Source: Bacteroidota bacterium
GTDB taxonomy: Bacteria > Bacteroidota > Bacteroidia > 2-12-FULL-35-15
Length of the DNA stretch: 8,287 bases
Assembly: GCA_021413595.1 (NCBI GenBank)
Contig: JAIOQD010000657.1
Location: 1-8,287, forward strand
Reading direction: 5' to 3'
Positions within the stretch are counted from its first letter, which is position 1. Every line of letters starts with the position of its first letter. The notes under the pieces are model-generated. The model searched no databases, had not been told where the DNA came from, and saw only the letters and a list, made by a program, of their open reading frames with translations. Positions 1 to 7,402 of the stretch are shown here, piece after piece. Made by a program: the position numbers and the translations under genes.

Positions 1-582
1 AATAATAAAACGCTTGCTGTATATCGAAAGACGAATAGTGTTGTTGATCAGCGCAAGCGCAATGACCATAAGTAATCCACTGAAAATTAAAATAACAAGA
101 CTGATCTTTTGTACATTTTCATTGATCATACTTACCAATGATTTTTGATACACTACTTCTTTTACTAATTTGCTTTCGATCAACTCTTTTTCAATCATAG
201 AAAGGCTGTCGGTATTTGCATAAGTAGCCTTTACATGTACATTTATTGATGGCAGTAAGGGGTTATAACCCAAAAAGTCAATAAAGTCTTCGCCCAGATC
301 TTCTTGTAAATGCTTTGCTGCATCTTCTTTAGTAATGAATTCGGTGGACTTAACATAATCCGAGATATCTAACATTTTTGTTAAATGTTGAATATCTGCT
401 TCTTTTGCAGTTTCATTTAAAATGATCTGAATGCCAATATTTTCCTTCAGATTATCGGATAGCTTATTGGTGTTAAGTATGATAATACCCAACAATCCAA
501 GCATAAACAATACCAACGAAAGGCTCACAACTGTTGTGATTGACGACCCGACTAATTTTCTCTTTGAATATTTATCAAACAC
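1..582 (-). CDS. ftsX: Cell division protein FtsX, permease-like (3' end cut by window)
   Basis: FtsX is the membrane subunit of the FtsEX complex, an ABC-transporter-like machine at the division site that controls cell-wall hydrolases rather than moving a substrate. The first 194 codons are present; the family usually has about 290-300. Seen: a short basic cytoplasmic tail (FDKYSKRK), a first membrane helix at about residues 14-37, an extracytoplasmic domain at about 40-158 containing the family-typical stretch GEDFIDFLGYNPLLPS (97-112), a second helix at about 160-180, and then INNTIRLSIYSKRF (179-192), the start of the conserved FtsX permease region. The remaining two helices lie beyond position 1. 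The start is taken as GTG at 582: the frame is closed by a TAA codon 11 codons upstream, no ATG or TTG lies between, and the resulting tail length fits Bacteroidota FtsX. Identification is from recalled family sequence and is strong; the exact start is less sure. Confidence 0.93.
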   Translation of the reverse strand, partial: MFDKYSKRKLVGSSITTVVSLSLVLFMLGLLGIIILNTNKLSDNLKENIGIQIILNETAKEADIQHLTKMLDISDYVKSTEFITKEDAAKHLQEDLGEDFIDFLGYNPLLPSINVHVKATYANTDSLSMIEKELIESKLVKEVVYQKSLVSMINENVQKISLVILIFSGLLMVIALALINNTIRLSIYSKRFII

Positions 583-586
583 CTTG

Positions 587-631
587 CTAATTTTTTCTGC
601 TACTAAAGTAGGTGTTTAAATTATGCCTCAT
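587..631 (-). other. 14-codon mini-ORF just upstream of the ftsX start
   Basis: An ATG at 631 opens a reading frame of 14 codons that ends with TAG at 589-587, four bases before the proposed ftsX GTG start and in a different frame. It could be a translated leader that feeds ribosomes to the weak GTG start by termination and reinitiation, or simply chance. Its peptide (MRHNLNTYFSSRKN) is basic and resembles nothing I recognise. Only its position and frame are observed; coding is not demonstrated. Confidence 0.2.
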
Positions 632-660
632 TAGTAATATCCAATTTGAAATAAACAATG

Positions 661-668
661 CAAGGTTA
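661..668 (-). promoter_or_regulatory. Possible -7 box for ftsX
   Basis: Read on the minus strand this is TAACCTTG, one base away from the Bacteroidota -7 consensus TAnnTTTG. It would place a transcript start near 655 and a leader of roughly 70 bases before ftsX. I see no TTTG-like -33 element at the usual 19-base spacing, so this is a weak call. The rest of 583-755 holds no gene or clear terminator. Confidence 0.3.
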
Positions 669-755
669 ATAACTACAAAATAGTTCTCTTTATTTCAAGC
701 CGGAGTTGGAGAAATCGGGATGTTTAAGAGATAATTTGTGGCAATATTTGTATTC

Positions 756-911
756 CTACAATGGTTTATTCCCTTGAATTACTCTTAGCAATACAGCAAT
801 AACAGCAATTACAAGTAATATATGTATCAATCCTCCTGCGTGGTAACCTAAGAAGCCTATAGCCCAGAATATTATTAATATAACAGCTATGTAGTAAAGT
901 AAATTTCCCAT
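756..911 (-). CDS. Small lmo0937/DUF5670-type membrane protein, copy 2 (51 aa)
   Basis: A 51-residue, almost wholly hydrophobic protein starting MGNLLYYIAVIL and ending RVIQGNKPL. Two membrane helices are visible: residues 4-21, and 28-45 after a glycine-rich turn (GYHAGG, 22-27). The WAIGFLGY motif (16-23) and the second helix beginning IHILLVIAVIAVLLR (29-43) are typical of the lmo0937 family, common in Bacteroidota and Firmicutes. The family has no established function; stress association is sometimes suggested but nothing here shows it. Start ATG at 911 and stop TAG at 758-756. It lies 34 bases downstream of a paralogue (34 of 51 residues identical), so the two are probably co-transcribed. 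No clear promoter in the short gap. Confidence 0.88.
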   Translation of the reverse strand: MGNLLYYIAVILIIFWAIGFLGYHAGGLIHILLVIAVIAVLLRVIQGNKPL

Positions 912-945
912 GATGTTTTCAGTTTAAATTTGTTTTTAAAATTTG

Positions 946-1101
946 TTACATTGGTTTTCTTCCCCGGATCAATCTTAGTAGTATAACAATAACCGCTAAA
1001 ACAAGCAAAAGGTGTATCAATGCCCCAAGCGAGTATGCCAAAAAACCTATTGCCCAGATTATTACAAGTAGTATCGCTATATAATAAAGCAAATTTTCCA
1101 T
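946..1101 (-). CDS. Small lmo0937/DUF5670-type membrane protein, copy 1 (51 aa)
   Basis: A 51-residue two-helix membrane protein, MENLLYYIAILLVIIW at the N-terminus and RLIRGRKPM at the C-terminus. Helices span about residues 4-21 and 28-45, separated by a short turn (AYSLGA, 22-27). The C-terminus is more basic than that of its neighbour (RGRK against QGNK), which by the positive-inside rule suggests this end is cytoplasmic. Start ATG at 1101, stop TAA at 948-946. Family membership rests on the WAIGFL motif, the length and the helix pattern; function is unknown. It is the promoter-proximal member of the tandem pair. The inverted repeat at 1137-1264 lies just upstream, between it and the barrel gene on the same strand. 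Confidence 0.88.
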   Translation of the reverse strand: MENLLYYIAILLVIIWAIGFLAYSLGALIHLLLVLAVIVILLRLIRGRKPM

Positions 1102-1136
1102 TCTATTTTAGTAACTGATGTTGTGCCGTTCTTATT

Positions 1137-1264
1137 TTTACCGCAGAGTTTCTACTGCGAAGAACAGGTCGCTGAGATTTTACGCAAAGTGCCGCAGGAG
1201 TTAATATTTAATTGTGTTTCTCTGCGTTCCTCTGTGTAAAATCTCAGCGAAACTCTGCGGTAAA
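1137..1264. repeat. Interrupted inverted repeat of 'CGCAGAG' units
   Basis: The outer arms match exactly as reverse complements: 1137-1152 (TTTACCGCAGAGTTTC) with 1249-1264. The next 13 bases inward, GCTGAGATTTTAC at 1171-1183, match 1236-1248 exactly. The left copy differs by an 18-base insertion at 1153-1170, which itself contains a CTGCG-type fragment. Further inward the arms diverge (1184-1200 against about 1217-1235) around an AT-rich centre near 1201-1213. This looks like two diverged copies of an intergenic element placed head to head. It sits between two minus-strand genes and could fold in RNA. No T-run follows, so a simple terminator is not supported. No coding region was found in 1102-1320. 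Confidence 0.8.
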
Positions 1265-1320
1265 TTGTTTTTTTTCGTAACGTGAGTTAGTAATTAAAAT
1301 TGTTTTTTTTATGGAATCAC

Positions 1321-2076
1321 CTATAACAAAAATGTAAATCCTATATATCCTGCATAGGATTGTGTACGTTTTTTCTGTAAAATATAATAAGAATCAGTTT
1401 CCAGTGTTTTGTCTCGGTCACTAATGTCAATTAAACCATTAACACCACGAAATCCTATATCAAATCGAATAGTTCGTGTTGCATTAAGGCCAAAATCCAA
1501 GCCCGCTCCATAGGCAACACCAAAGTCATTCTCTTTCACAGCGAGTACCGCTGTTGTATTTGAATTGCCATTAGCTGTTCCTTGCGTTGATACGCTTGAA
1601 CCAACATTTACACCCAGTTGGGGACCCACTACTACATTTAAATTAACAGCACTGGTTCTGTTTACATTTAGTGATAATAACAAGGGAATGTTCACATAGT
1701 GTATATCTATTTCCCTGTTTAATGTGTGGTCGGGGTATTTCCGCGAAAGGGTAGTGTATAGTACTTCCAATTGCAAACCAATATGTTTGGTGAAATTATA
1801 TCCCAATAATCCACCATAGCCGAAACTCAGAACAGCCTCACCATTTACACTATTTCCATCCGAATTTTGAACTTTTATATTGGACACTGTAGGCATTAAA
1901 CGAACACCCAATAACATAACAGGAAAATCTCGCTCAGGTTTCACCGAAACATCTTCCGTAACTACAACTATATCTTTTGAAAAATTGGTAGCTGCATTAT
2001 TATCTGAATTTACTTGAGCCCGACTTGTTGAAAAAAGGAACACTGTTCCTATTGCAACGTGAATGTACTTTTTCAT
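1321..2076 (-). CDS. Outer-membrane beta-barrel protein (porin family, OMP_b-brl_2/PorT-like)
   Basis: A 251-residue exported protein expected to form a small barrel in the outer membrane. Residues 1-20 are a signal peptide: basic MKK, a hydrophobic core, then cleavage likely after STSRA. After a polar linker (about 21-50), alternating strands start near 53 (VMLLGVRLMPTVS). Family-typical stretches are LQLEVLYTTLSRKY (about 101-114), YVNIPLLLSLN (about 127-137), VVGPQLGVNV (about 149-158) and FGVAYGAGLDFGL (about 185-197), and the protein ends in a final strand, GYIGFTFLL. Proteins of this type have no single known substrate; a passive or structural envelope role is likely but not shown. The gene is monocistronic or leads into the two small membrane-protein genes 219 bases downstream. 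It is divergent from leuS, and a good Bacteroidota promoter box lies just upstream. Start ATG at 2076 is fixed by the signal peptide. Confidence 0.88.
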   Translation of the reverse strand: MKKYIHVAIGTVFLFSTSRAQVNSDNNAATNFSKDIVVVTEDVSVKPERDFPVMLLGVRLMPTVSNIKVQNSDGNSVNGEAVLSFGYGGLLGYNFTKHIGLQLEVLYTTLSRKYPDHTLNREIDIHYVNIPLLLSLNVNRTSAVNLNVVVGPQLGVNVGSSVSTQGTANGNSNTTAVLAVKENDFGVAYGAGLDFGLNATRTIRFDIGFRGVNGLIDISDRDKTLETDSYYILQKKRTQSYAGYIGFTFLL

Positions 2077-2102
2077 GATAGATTTGTTTTAATGTTATAC
2101 AG

Positions 2103-2133
2103 CAAAGGTATATCAGTGGGAACACGGAAGAAA
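2103..2133 (-). promoter_or_regulatory. Bacteroidota-type promoter of the outer-membrane barrel gene
   Basis: On the minus strand, TACCTTTG (2110-2103) matches the Bacteroidota -7 consensus TAnnTTTG exactly. TTTC (2133-2130) lies 19 bases upstream, one base off the -33 consensus TTTG and at the expected spacing. The transcript would start at about 2097, giving a leader of about 20 bases before the ATG at 2076. Confidence 0.65.
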
Positions 2134-2220
2134 TGATTTCCTATATGGAAATAAATGACTGAAATCAAAACAGGACATCCTAAAACTTAATGACATCAGC
2201 AAACAGAGCGATGTTTTTTG

Positions 2221-2228
2221 TACCTTCG
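2221..2228 (+). promoter_or_regulatory. Possible -7 box of leuS
   Basis: TACCTTCG resembles the Bacteroidota -7 box TAnnTTTG with one mismatch. Transcription would start near 2234, leaving a leader of about 28 bases before the ATG at 2262. No convincing -33 TTTG is present 19 bases upstream (2198-2201 reads AGCA). If real, the box excludes the upstream in-frame ATG at 2190 as a start. Confidence 0.4.
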
Positions 2229-2261
2229 TGGACTAATAGAATTCAAAAAAGAATTGTAAAA

Positions 2262-5246
2262 ATGGAATATAATTTCAGAGAAGTAGAAAAAAGATGGCAA
2301 GCCTATTGGGCTGAAAACAAAACCTTTAAAACCGAAGACAATTCTTCTAAACCGAAATATTTTGTTTTGGATATGTTCCCCTATCCAAGTGGTGCAGGTT
2401 TGCATGTGGGGCATCCATTGGGATACATCGCATCCGATATTTTTGCACGTTATAAACGATTGAAAGGTTTTAATGTATTGCACCCCATGGGTTATGATTC
2501 ATTTGGTTTACCTGCCGAACAATATGCTATTCAAACAGGCCAGCATCCGCGCATTACTACTGAAAATAATATTGCACGTTACCGCGATCAGCTTGATAAA
2601 ATAGGCTTTTCATTTGATTGGGATCGCGAAGTAAGAACTTCCGATCCTCAGTATTATAAATGGACGCAATGGATCTTTATTCAGCTTTTTAACTCATGGT
2701 ATAACAAAAAATGCAATAAAGCAGAGAAGATCGAAACGCTGATTGCAGAATTTGAAAAGTCCGGAAATGGCAATATTAGCGCAGCGTGTGAAGTAACCGA
2801 AGTTTTCAGTTCATCAGATTGGAATGCTTTTTCAGAAAAAGACAGATCAGATGTGCTATTGAATTATCGCTTGGCATTTTTAAGTAATACGATGGTGAAC
2901 TGGTGTCCGCAATTGGGCACAGTGCTTGCCAACGAGGAGGTGAAAGAAGGTGTTTCTGAACGTGGTGGTTATCCTGTGGAGCGTAAATTAATGAAACAGT
3001 GGAGCCTTCGTATTACTGCTTATGCGGATCGTTTGCTTACCGATCTGGATGCACTTGATTGGACGGAGTCCATCAAAGAAGCGCAACGGAACTGGATCGG
3101 CAAATCGGAAGGAACAAGTTTAAAATTTAAGATACAGGAATCAAGTATCAAGAATCAGGATTTAATTGATGCTTATATTGAAGTGTTTACCACCCGCCCT
3201 GACACCGTTTTCGGAGTTTCTTTTGTAACGCTTGCTCCGGAGCACGAACTTGTAGAAAAACTAACAACACCGGAACAGAAAAAAGCGGTTGATGAATACA
3301 TTACTTTCGCAAAGAACCGTAGTGAGCGGGAGCGTATGGCGGATGTTAAAAAAATAACAGGCGTATTTACTGGTGCTTATGTAATTCACCCTTTTACCGG
3401 AAAACAAGTTCCAATTTGGATCGGTGATTATGTATTAGCTGGTTATGGTACCGGTGCTGTAATGGCTGTTCCTGCACATGATTCACGCGATTATGCTTTT
3501 GCAGATCATTTTGGTATCGATAAGCAGGTGATCATATTACCACCCGTTGATTGGGATTTTGCTGACAAATCGTATGATGAAAAAGAAGGCAAACTTGTAA
3601 ATTCTGATTTTTTAAATGGCCTGGAAGTAAAAGCAGCTATCAAAAAAGTAATTACAGTAATTGAAGAAAGAGGATTAGGAAAAGGTAAAACTAATTTCCG
3701 TTTGCGAGATGCTATATTCGGCCGTCAACGCTATTGGGGAGAGCCCATTCCGGTATATTATGAAAACGGAATTCCGAAAGTTTTATCTGAAAATGAATTG
3801 CCTTTATTGCTTCCTGAAGTAGATAAATATTTACCGACAGAAACCGGTGAACCACCATTGGCACGTGCTAAAGATTGGAAATACAAAGGCGAATTTGAAT
3901 ACGAATATTCTACAATGCCCGGTTGGGCAGGTTCTTCCTGGTATTTTTTAAGATACATGGATGCGCACAACGATAAAACATTTGCATCAAAAGAAGCTGT
4001 TGATTATTGGCAAAATGTGGATCTCTACATTGGCGGTGCAGAGCATGCAACAGGACATTTATTATACATTCGTTTCTGGACAAAATTTTTAAATGATCTT
4101 GGATTGATCCCTGTTGCTGAACCTGCAAAGAAGTTGATTAATCAAGGGATGATACAGGGGGTATCTTCGTTTATTTATAAGCTAATTTTTGTATTCGAAG
4201 GTAACTCAGAGAGAAGCGATGAGAACGAGGCTAAAAGCACCAAATTGCGTGAGGCTTTAAATGAGTTCCCAATAATAGTTAGTAAAAAAAGAAGTGAAAT
4301 TATTACAAATGGTTTTGATGAATACGATGGGACAGATGAAGAAATAAATAAATATTTATCCAAAAGTAGGATTAAAGTTCAAAAAGAAATTGATGAACTA
4401 AATGTGAAAATAACATCTATGTTTAGCAAATTGCATGTTGATGTAAACATTGTAAACAATAATGTTTTAGACACAGAAGCTTTCAAAAGCTGGAGAGAAG
4501 AATATAAAGATGCAATTTTTATTACCGAAGAAAACGGAGATTATATCTGCGGAAGTGAGGTTGAAAAAATGTCGAAATCAAAATGGAATGTAGTGAGTCC
4601 TGATAAAATTGTTGAGGAGCAGGGTGCTGATTGTTTGCGCCTTTACGAAATGTTTCTTGGCCCATTAGAACAAAGTAAACCATGGAGTACCAGCGGCATT
4701 TCAGGTGTTTCTAATTTTATTCGTAAACTTTGGAGATTATATCACAATGGTGATGAATTGAATATTTCAAACGAACCTGCTACCCGACCTGAACTAAAAA
4801 CATTACACAAAACAATCAAAAAAATTGCTCAGGATATTGAGAATTTTTCTTTCAATACTTCGGTAAGTAGTTTTATGATCTGTGTAAATGAGTTAACAGA
4901 ATTCAAATGCAATAAACGTGAAGTACTGGAACCCTTGGCAATTCTTATGGCACCTTATGCTCCACACATTGCAGAAGAGCTGTGGAACAAATTAGGTAAT
5001 TCTGAAAGCATCACGTATGCAACATTCCCAATTTGTAATGAAGATTATTTAGTTGAAAGTTCTTTCAATTATCCAATTTCATTTAATGGAAAAACCCGTT
5101 TTTTTCAGGAATACGATCGTTCTCTGTCAAAAGAGGACGTAGAAAAAGAAGTGCTTAATTTGGATCAAACTCAAAAATACCTGGAAGGCAAAGCGCCTAA
5201 AAAGGTTATTGTGGTTCATAATAAAATTGTAAATATTGTAATTTAA
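2262..5246 (+). CDS. leuS: Leucyl-tRNA synthetase
   Basis: Class I aminoacyl-tRNA synthetase that charges tRNA-Leu with leucine using ATP in the cytoplasm and removes mischarged amino acids in an editing domain. Seen in 994 residues: the HIGH-type motif HVGH (48-51) after MFPYPSGAG; the Bacteroidota insertion after [16 protein letters not shown] before the editing (CP1) domain; editing motifs TTRPDT (310-315) and [18 protein letters not shown] (394-411), with Asp410 the likely conserved editing aspartate; [12 protein letters not shown] (from 554); [16 protein letters not shown] (629-633); KMSKS (769-773); an anticodon-binding helical domain containing [12 protein letters not shown]; and a C-terminal domain ending [13 protein letters not shown]. 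The start is ATG 2262, giving [13 protein letters not shown] as in relatives; an in-frame ATG at 2190 would add 24 unlikely residues. Odd: residues 634-723 are about 60 longer than I recall for Bacteroidota LeuRS and highly charged. All catalytic motifs are intact, so the enzyme should be functional. Confidence 0.97.
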   Translation: MEYNFREVEKRWQAYWAENKTFKTEDNSSKPKYFVLDMFPYPSGAGLHVGHPLGYIASDIFARYKRLKGFNVLHPMGYDSFGLPAEQYAIQTGQHPRITTENNIARYRDQLDKIGFSFDWDREVRTSDPQYYKWTQWIFIQLFNSWYNKKCNKAEKIETLIAEFEKSGNGNISAACEVTEVFSSSDWNAFSEKDRSDVLLNYRLAFLSNTMVNWCPQLGTVLANEEVKEGVSERGGYPVERKLMKQWSLRITAYADRLLTDLDALDWTESIKEAQRNWIGKSEGTSLKFKIQESSIKNQDLIDAYIEVFTTRPDTVFGVSFVTLAPEHELVEKLTTPEQKKAVDEYITFAKNRSERERMADVKKITGVFTGAYVIHPFTGKQVPIWIGDYVLAGYGTGAVMAVPAHDSRDYAFADHFGIDKQVIILPPVDWDFADKSYDEKEGKLVNSDFLNGLEVKAAIKKVITVIEERGLGKGKTNFRLRDAIFGRQRYWGEPIPVYYENGIPKVLSENELPLLLPEVDKYLPTETGEPPLARAKDWKYKGEFEYEYSTMPGWAGSSWYFLRYMDAHNDKTFASKEAVDYWQNVDLYIGGAEHATGHLLYIRFWTKFLNDLGLIPVAEPAKKLINQGMIQGVSSFIYKLIFVFEGNSERSDENEAKSTKLREALNEFPIIVSKKRSEIITNGFDEYDGTDEEINKYLSKSRIKVQKEIDELNVKITSMFSKLHVDVNIVNNNVLDTEAFKSWREEYKDAIFITEENGDYICGSEVEKMSKSKWNVVSPDKIVEEQGADCLRLYEMFLGPLEQSKPWSTSGISGVSNFIRKLWRLYHNGDELNISNEPATRPELKTLHKTIKKIAQDIENFSFNTSVSSFMICVNELTEFKCNKREVLEPLAILMAPYAPHIAEELWNKLGNSESITYATFPICNEDYLVESSFNYPISFNGKTRFFQEYDRSLSKEDVEKEVLNLDQTQKYLEGKAPKKVIVVHNKIVNIVI
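4161..4430 (+). other. Expanded insertion inside leuS, before the KMSKS loop
   Basis: Encodes LeuRS residues 634-723, between GMIQG and LHVDVNIV. In other Bacteroidota LeuRS this linker is, from memory, about 25-35 residues (a short beta-rich piece starting SSFVYR); here the [10 protein letters not shown] start is kept and about 60 further residues follow. They are rich in Glu, Lys, Asp, Ser and Asn and probably helical (for example [10 protein letters not shown] and [12 protein letters not shown]). A hand count gives about 30% G+C for 4181-4440, lower than the flanking catalytic code. The frame stays open and conserved sequence resumes exactly, so this is an in-frame protein insertion and not an intron with splice signals that I can see. 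Confidence 0.7.
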
Positions 5247-5331
5247 AAAAGGAATTTAATTTTTTCAGCGACTCTGTAAAACACAATGGAAGAATCTAAT
5301 TTACTTTTCACAAGAGTCTGATTCGTTCTTT

Positions 5332-5408
5332 CCCTCACGCTTTCTCGACTCCGCTCGAAATGACTGCGCGCACGGTCATTTCGAGCGGAGCCGAGAAAGT
5401 GTGAAGGG
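5332..5408. repeat. Long intergenic palindrome between convergent leuS and kup
   Basis: Left arm 5332-5364 and right arm 5375-5408 are near-perfect reverse complements around a 10-base loop (TGCGCGCACG). The core TCCGCTCGAAATGAC pairs without mismatch; outside it there is a single A/G difference, then small differences near the tips (CCCTCACGC against CCCTTCACAC). The G+C-rich core contrasts with AT-rich flanks. Sequences of this kind (CTCGACTCCGCTCGAAATGAC) recur between genes in many Bacteroidota genomes, which is recalled knowledge and not tested here. Its site between converging genes suits bidirectional transcription termination or blocking, but neither side has a T-run. The rest of 5247-5455 holds no gene. 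Confidence 0.88.
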
Positions 5409-5455
5409 TTAAAAGGGAATATTCCATTAGATAAAAATTTAACTCACCTAAACTT

Positions 5456-7393
5456 TTATCCAATCCTTTTCAAATTAATTTCTTTTGGAGGCGCAATGAT
5501 CAAAGGCACAGTTTCTACGGTTACTGAACTAGTATCCAGTCCAAATGCTTTTTCTTCGGACAAGCCCTTCCGTTTAAGGAAGGCATAAATATCTAAGATC
5601 AGTTTTTCGTAAAATGGCAGATCATTTTCAAACGAAATAAATTTCTCGATCACAACGAAGCGGAAATCACCAATAATATTATTTTTATTCAGTGATTTAT
5701 AACGACTTGTAATGTCCACTTCCTTCTTATTCACCATATCTTCCACTACTTTCCTGAACATCATATTAATGCGGGGTGCAACACGGAAGCCCAATATGAA
5801 ATCGATTCGAATAACATCATCGTGAATGAACTCATTTACTTTATAGTCCATACGGTAGGGTTCATCTACCACATCCACATGCACAAACCAGTATATGTCG
5901 GCTCTTTTAGGTTGTTTCTGGGTAATGGAATAAATGATCTTGGATTCTATCTCCTCTCTGTCGTTTGCACTGGTTAGATAAACAAGGTGGGTTGCGTATT
6001 TCGGCACGCTCAGGTCACGGCTCAGATCCTCCAATACAGGCAGGTATTCAGCTAGTTTTACAAACTCCACATAACGGTTCCTAATTTTTCGTGCGTAATA
6101 CCATGCGAGCATCACCGTAATGAGTACACTGCCTATCAGCAAAGTGATCCAGCCACCATGTGTGAACTTATGCAAATTGGCAATTAAAAAAGAAGTTTCT
6201 ATGGCAAGATACATGATCAAGCAAAAACCTATAAAAATGGGATTGTATCGCTTAATGATCATATAATACGTTAAAAGGGTTGTGGTCATAAGCATAGTAA
6301 GTACAATTGCCAAACCATAAGCGGCTTCCATACCTGACGACTCTCTGAAATAAAGAACAATTCCAATACACCCAACTAAGAGAAGCCAGTTGATAGATGG
6401 TATGTAGATCTGGCCTTTAAGATCAGTGGGATAGTTCACTTTTACTTTTGGCCAAAAATTGAGGCGCATGGCTTCGTTAATTAAGGTGAACGAACCGCTG
6501 ATCAATGCTTGGCTGGCAACAATTGCAGCAATTGTTGATATTGCAATGCCCGAAGGAATAAACCATTGCGGCATAATACTATAAAAGGGGTTGCTTGTTA
6601 GCTTTTGACCTTCCTGAGCAATCAACCAGGCTCCTTGCCCAAAATAATTTAAGAGAAGTGCTGTTTTAACAAAGATCCAGGTAACACGAATGTTTTTTTT
6701 ACCGCAGTGACCCAGATCCGAATAAAGCGCTTCTGCTCCTGTTGTACAAAGGAAAACTGCACCCAACACTAAAAAGCCTTCCGGGTGAAGGAATAAGAGT
6801 TTATAAGCATAGTAGGGGTTAATGGCCGCAATAACACTGATATTCGTTGATATTTGAAGAGCACCTAAGATGCTTAACATTAAAAACCATACCAACATTG
6901 CAGGACCAAAAAACTTGCCAATGAATTTTGTTCCAAACTGCTGTATTGCAAATAATGCAGTAAGAATTGCAATAACAATGGGAATGGTGTGAATTTCAGG
7001 ATTGATTGCACGCAAGCCCTCTATAGCTGAAGCAACAGAAATTGGAGGAGTAATAATGCCATCAGCTAACAGGGTGCTTCCACCAATTACTGCAGGGAAC
7101 ATTAACCATTTAATTTTGGCTTTTTTCACTAAAGCATATAAAGCGAAAATCCCACCTTCCCCTTTGTTATCAGCACGTAGTGTTAGAATTATATATTTTA
7201 CAGTAGTTTGCAGGGTTAATGTCCAAAAGATACAGGAGAGCCCTCCTAAAATGGTGTCGGAATTAATAACATTATTTTCGCCTACAATTGCTTTTAATAC
7301 ATAAAGAGGAGAGGTACCGATATCACCGAAAATAATTCCAAGTGTTATTAAGGCTCCGGCAGCAGAGACCTTTTTTAAATCAAGAGATGACAT
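5456..7393 (-). CDS. kup: Kup-type K+ uptake permease
   Basis: An inner-membrane K+ transporter of the KUP/HAK/KT family, thought to be a K+/H+ symporter. At 645 residues it is close to E. coli Kup (622). The family signature GDIGTSPLY is at 23-31 in the first helix; further hallmarks are GEGG (78-81), ADGIITPPIS (110-119) with SAIEGL (Glu125), ALYSDLGHCG, LNYFGQGAWL and SGSFTLINEAMRL. Asp24 and Glu125 correspond to acidic residues reported as important in E. coli Kup. About twelve helices occupy residues 12 to about 435; a soluble cytoplasmic tail follows from YYARKIRNRY, with LVYLTSAN and the DVVDEPYRMDY/IRIDFILGFRV region as in relatives. Start ATG at 7393 gives MSSLDLKKVSAAG, normal for the family. 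The start is 9 bases after the stop of the histidine-kinase gene, so the two are almost certainly one transcript. The gene is intact, and converges on leuS. Confidence 0.96.
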   Translation of the reverse strand: MSSLDLKKVSAAGALITLGIIFGDIGTSPLYVLKAIVGENNVINSDTILGGLSCIFWTLTLQTTVKYIILTLRADNKGEGGIFALYALVKKAKIKWLMFPAVIGGSTLLADGIITPPISVASAIEGLRAINPEIHTIPIVIAILTALFAIQQFGTKFIGKFFGPAMLVWFLMLSILGALQISTNISVIAAINPYYAYKLLFLHPEGFLVLGAVFLCTTGAEALYSDLGHCGKKNIRVTWIFVKTALLLNYFGQGAWLIAQEGQKLTSNPFYSIMPQWFIPSGIAISTIAAIVASQALISGSFTLINEAMRLNFWPKVKVNYPTDLKGQIYIPSINWLLLVGCIGIVLYFRESSGMEAAYGLAIVLTMLMTTTLLTYYMIIKRYNPIFIGFCLIMYLAIETSFLIANLHKFTHGGWITLLIGSVLITVMLAWYYARKIRNRYVEFVKLAEYLPVLEDLSRDLSVPKYATHLVYLTSANDREEIESKIIYSITQKQPKRADIYWFVHVDVVDEPYRMDYKVNEFIHDDVIRIDFILGFRVAPRINMMFRKVVEDMVNKKEVDITSRYKSLNKNNIIGDFRFVVIEKFISFENDLPFYEKLILDIYAFLKRKGLSEEKAFGLDTSSVTVETVPLIIAPPKEINLKRIG

Positions 7394-7402
7394 AATTTTA
7401 AA

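Noticed and set aside
1137..1264. Ends of an insertion sequence or a CRISPR unit
   Set aside because: Only one pair of inverted arms with about 50 bases between them and no transposase, no direct repeats with regular spacers, no cas genes.
1101..1321. Single operon of the barrel gene with the two small membrane-protein genes
   Set aside because: The genes share a strand, but the 219-base gap contains the inverted repeat; co-transcription is possible and not supported well enough to assert.
2196..2483. Minus-strand reading frame opposite the start of leuS
   Set aside because: It mirrors the well-conserved leuS coding strand, has no promoter or recognisable domain, and its peptide is a by-product of the leuS codons. 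The same applies to the minus-strand frames at 3758-3970, 3910-4128 and 4175-4363.
4161..4430. Intein or group I/II intron in leuS
   Set aside because: The segment is far too short for an intein with endonuclease, has no Cys/Ser start with His-Asn end, and stays in frame without intron-like structure.
5332..5408. Classical Rho-independent terminator
   Set aside because: The hairpin is strong, but the bases after it on either strand do not form a T-run; kept as a repeat with a possible termination role only.
7002..7304. Plus-strand 100-codon frame inside kup
   Set aside because: It is antisense to conserved Kup membrane helices and shows no domain; a chance open frame. The plus-strand frame at 431-619, opposite ftsX, is rejected for the same reason.
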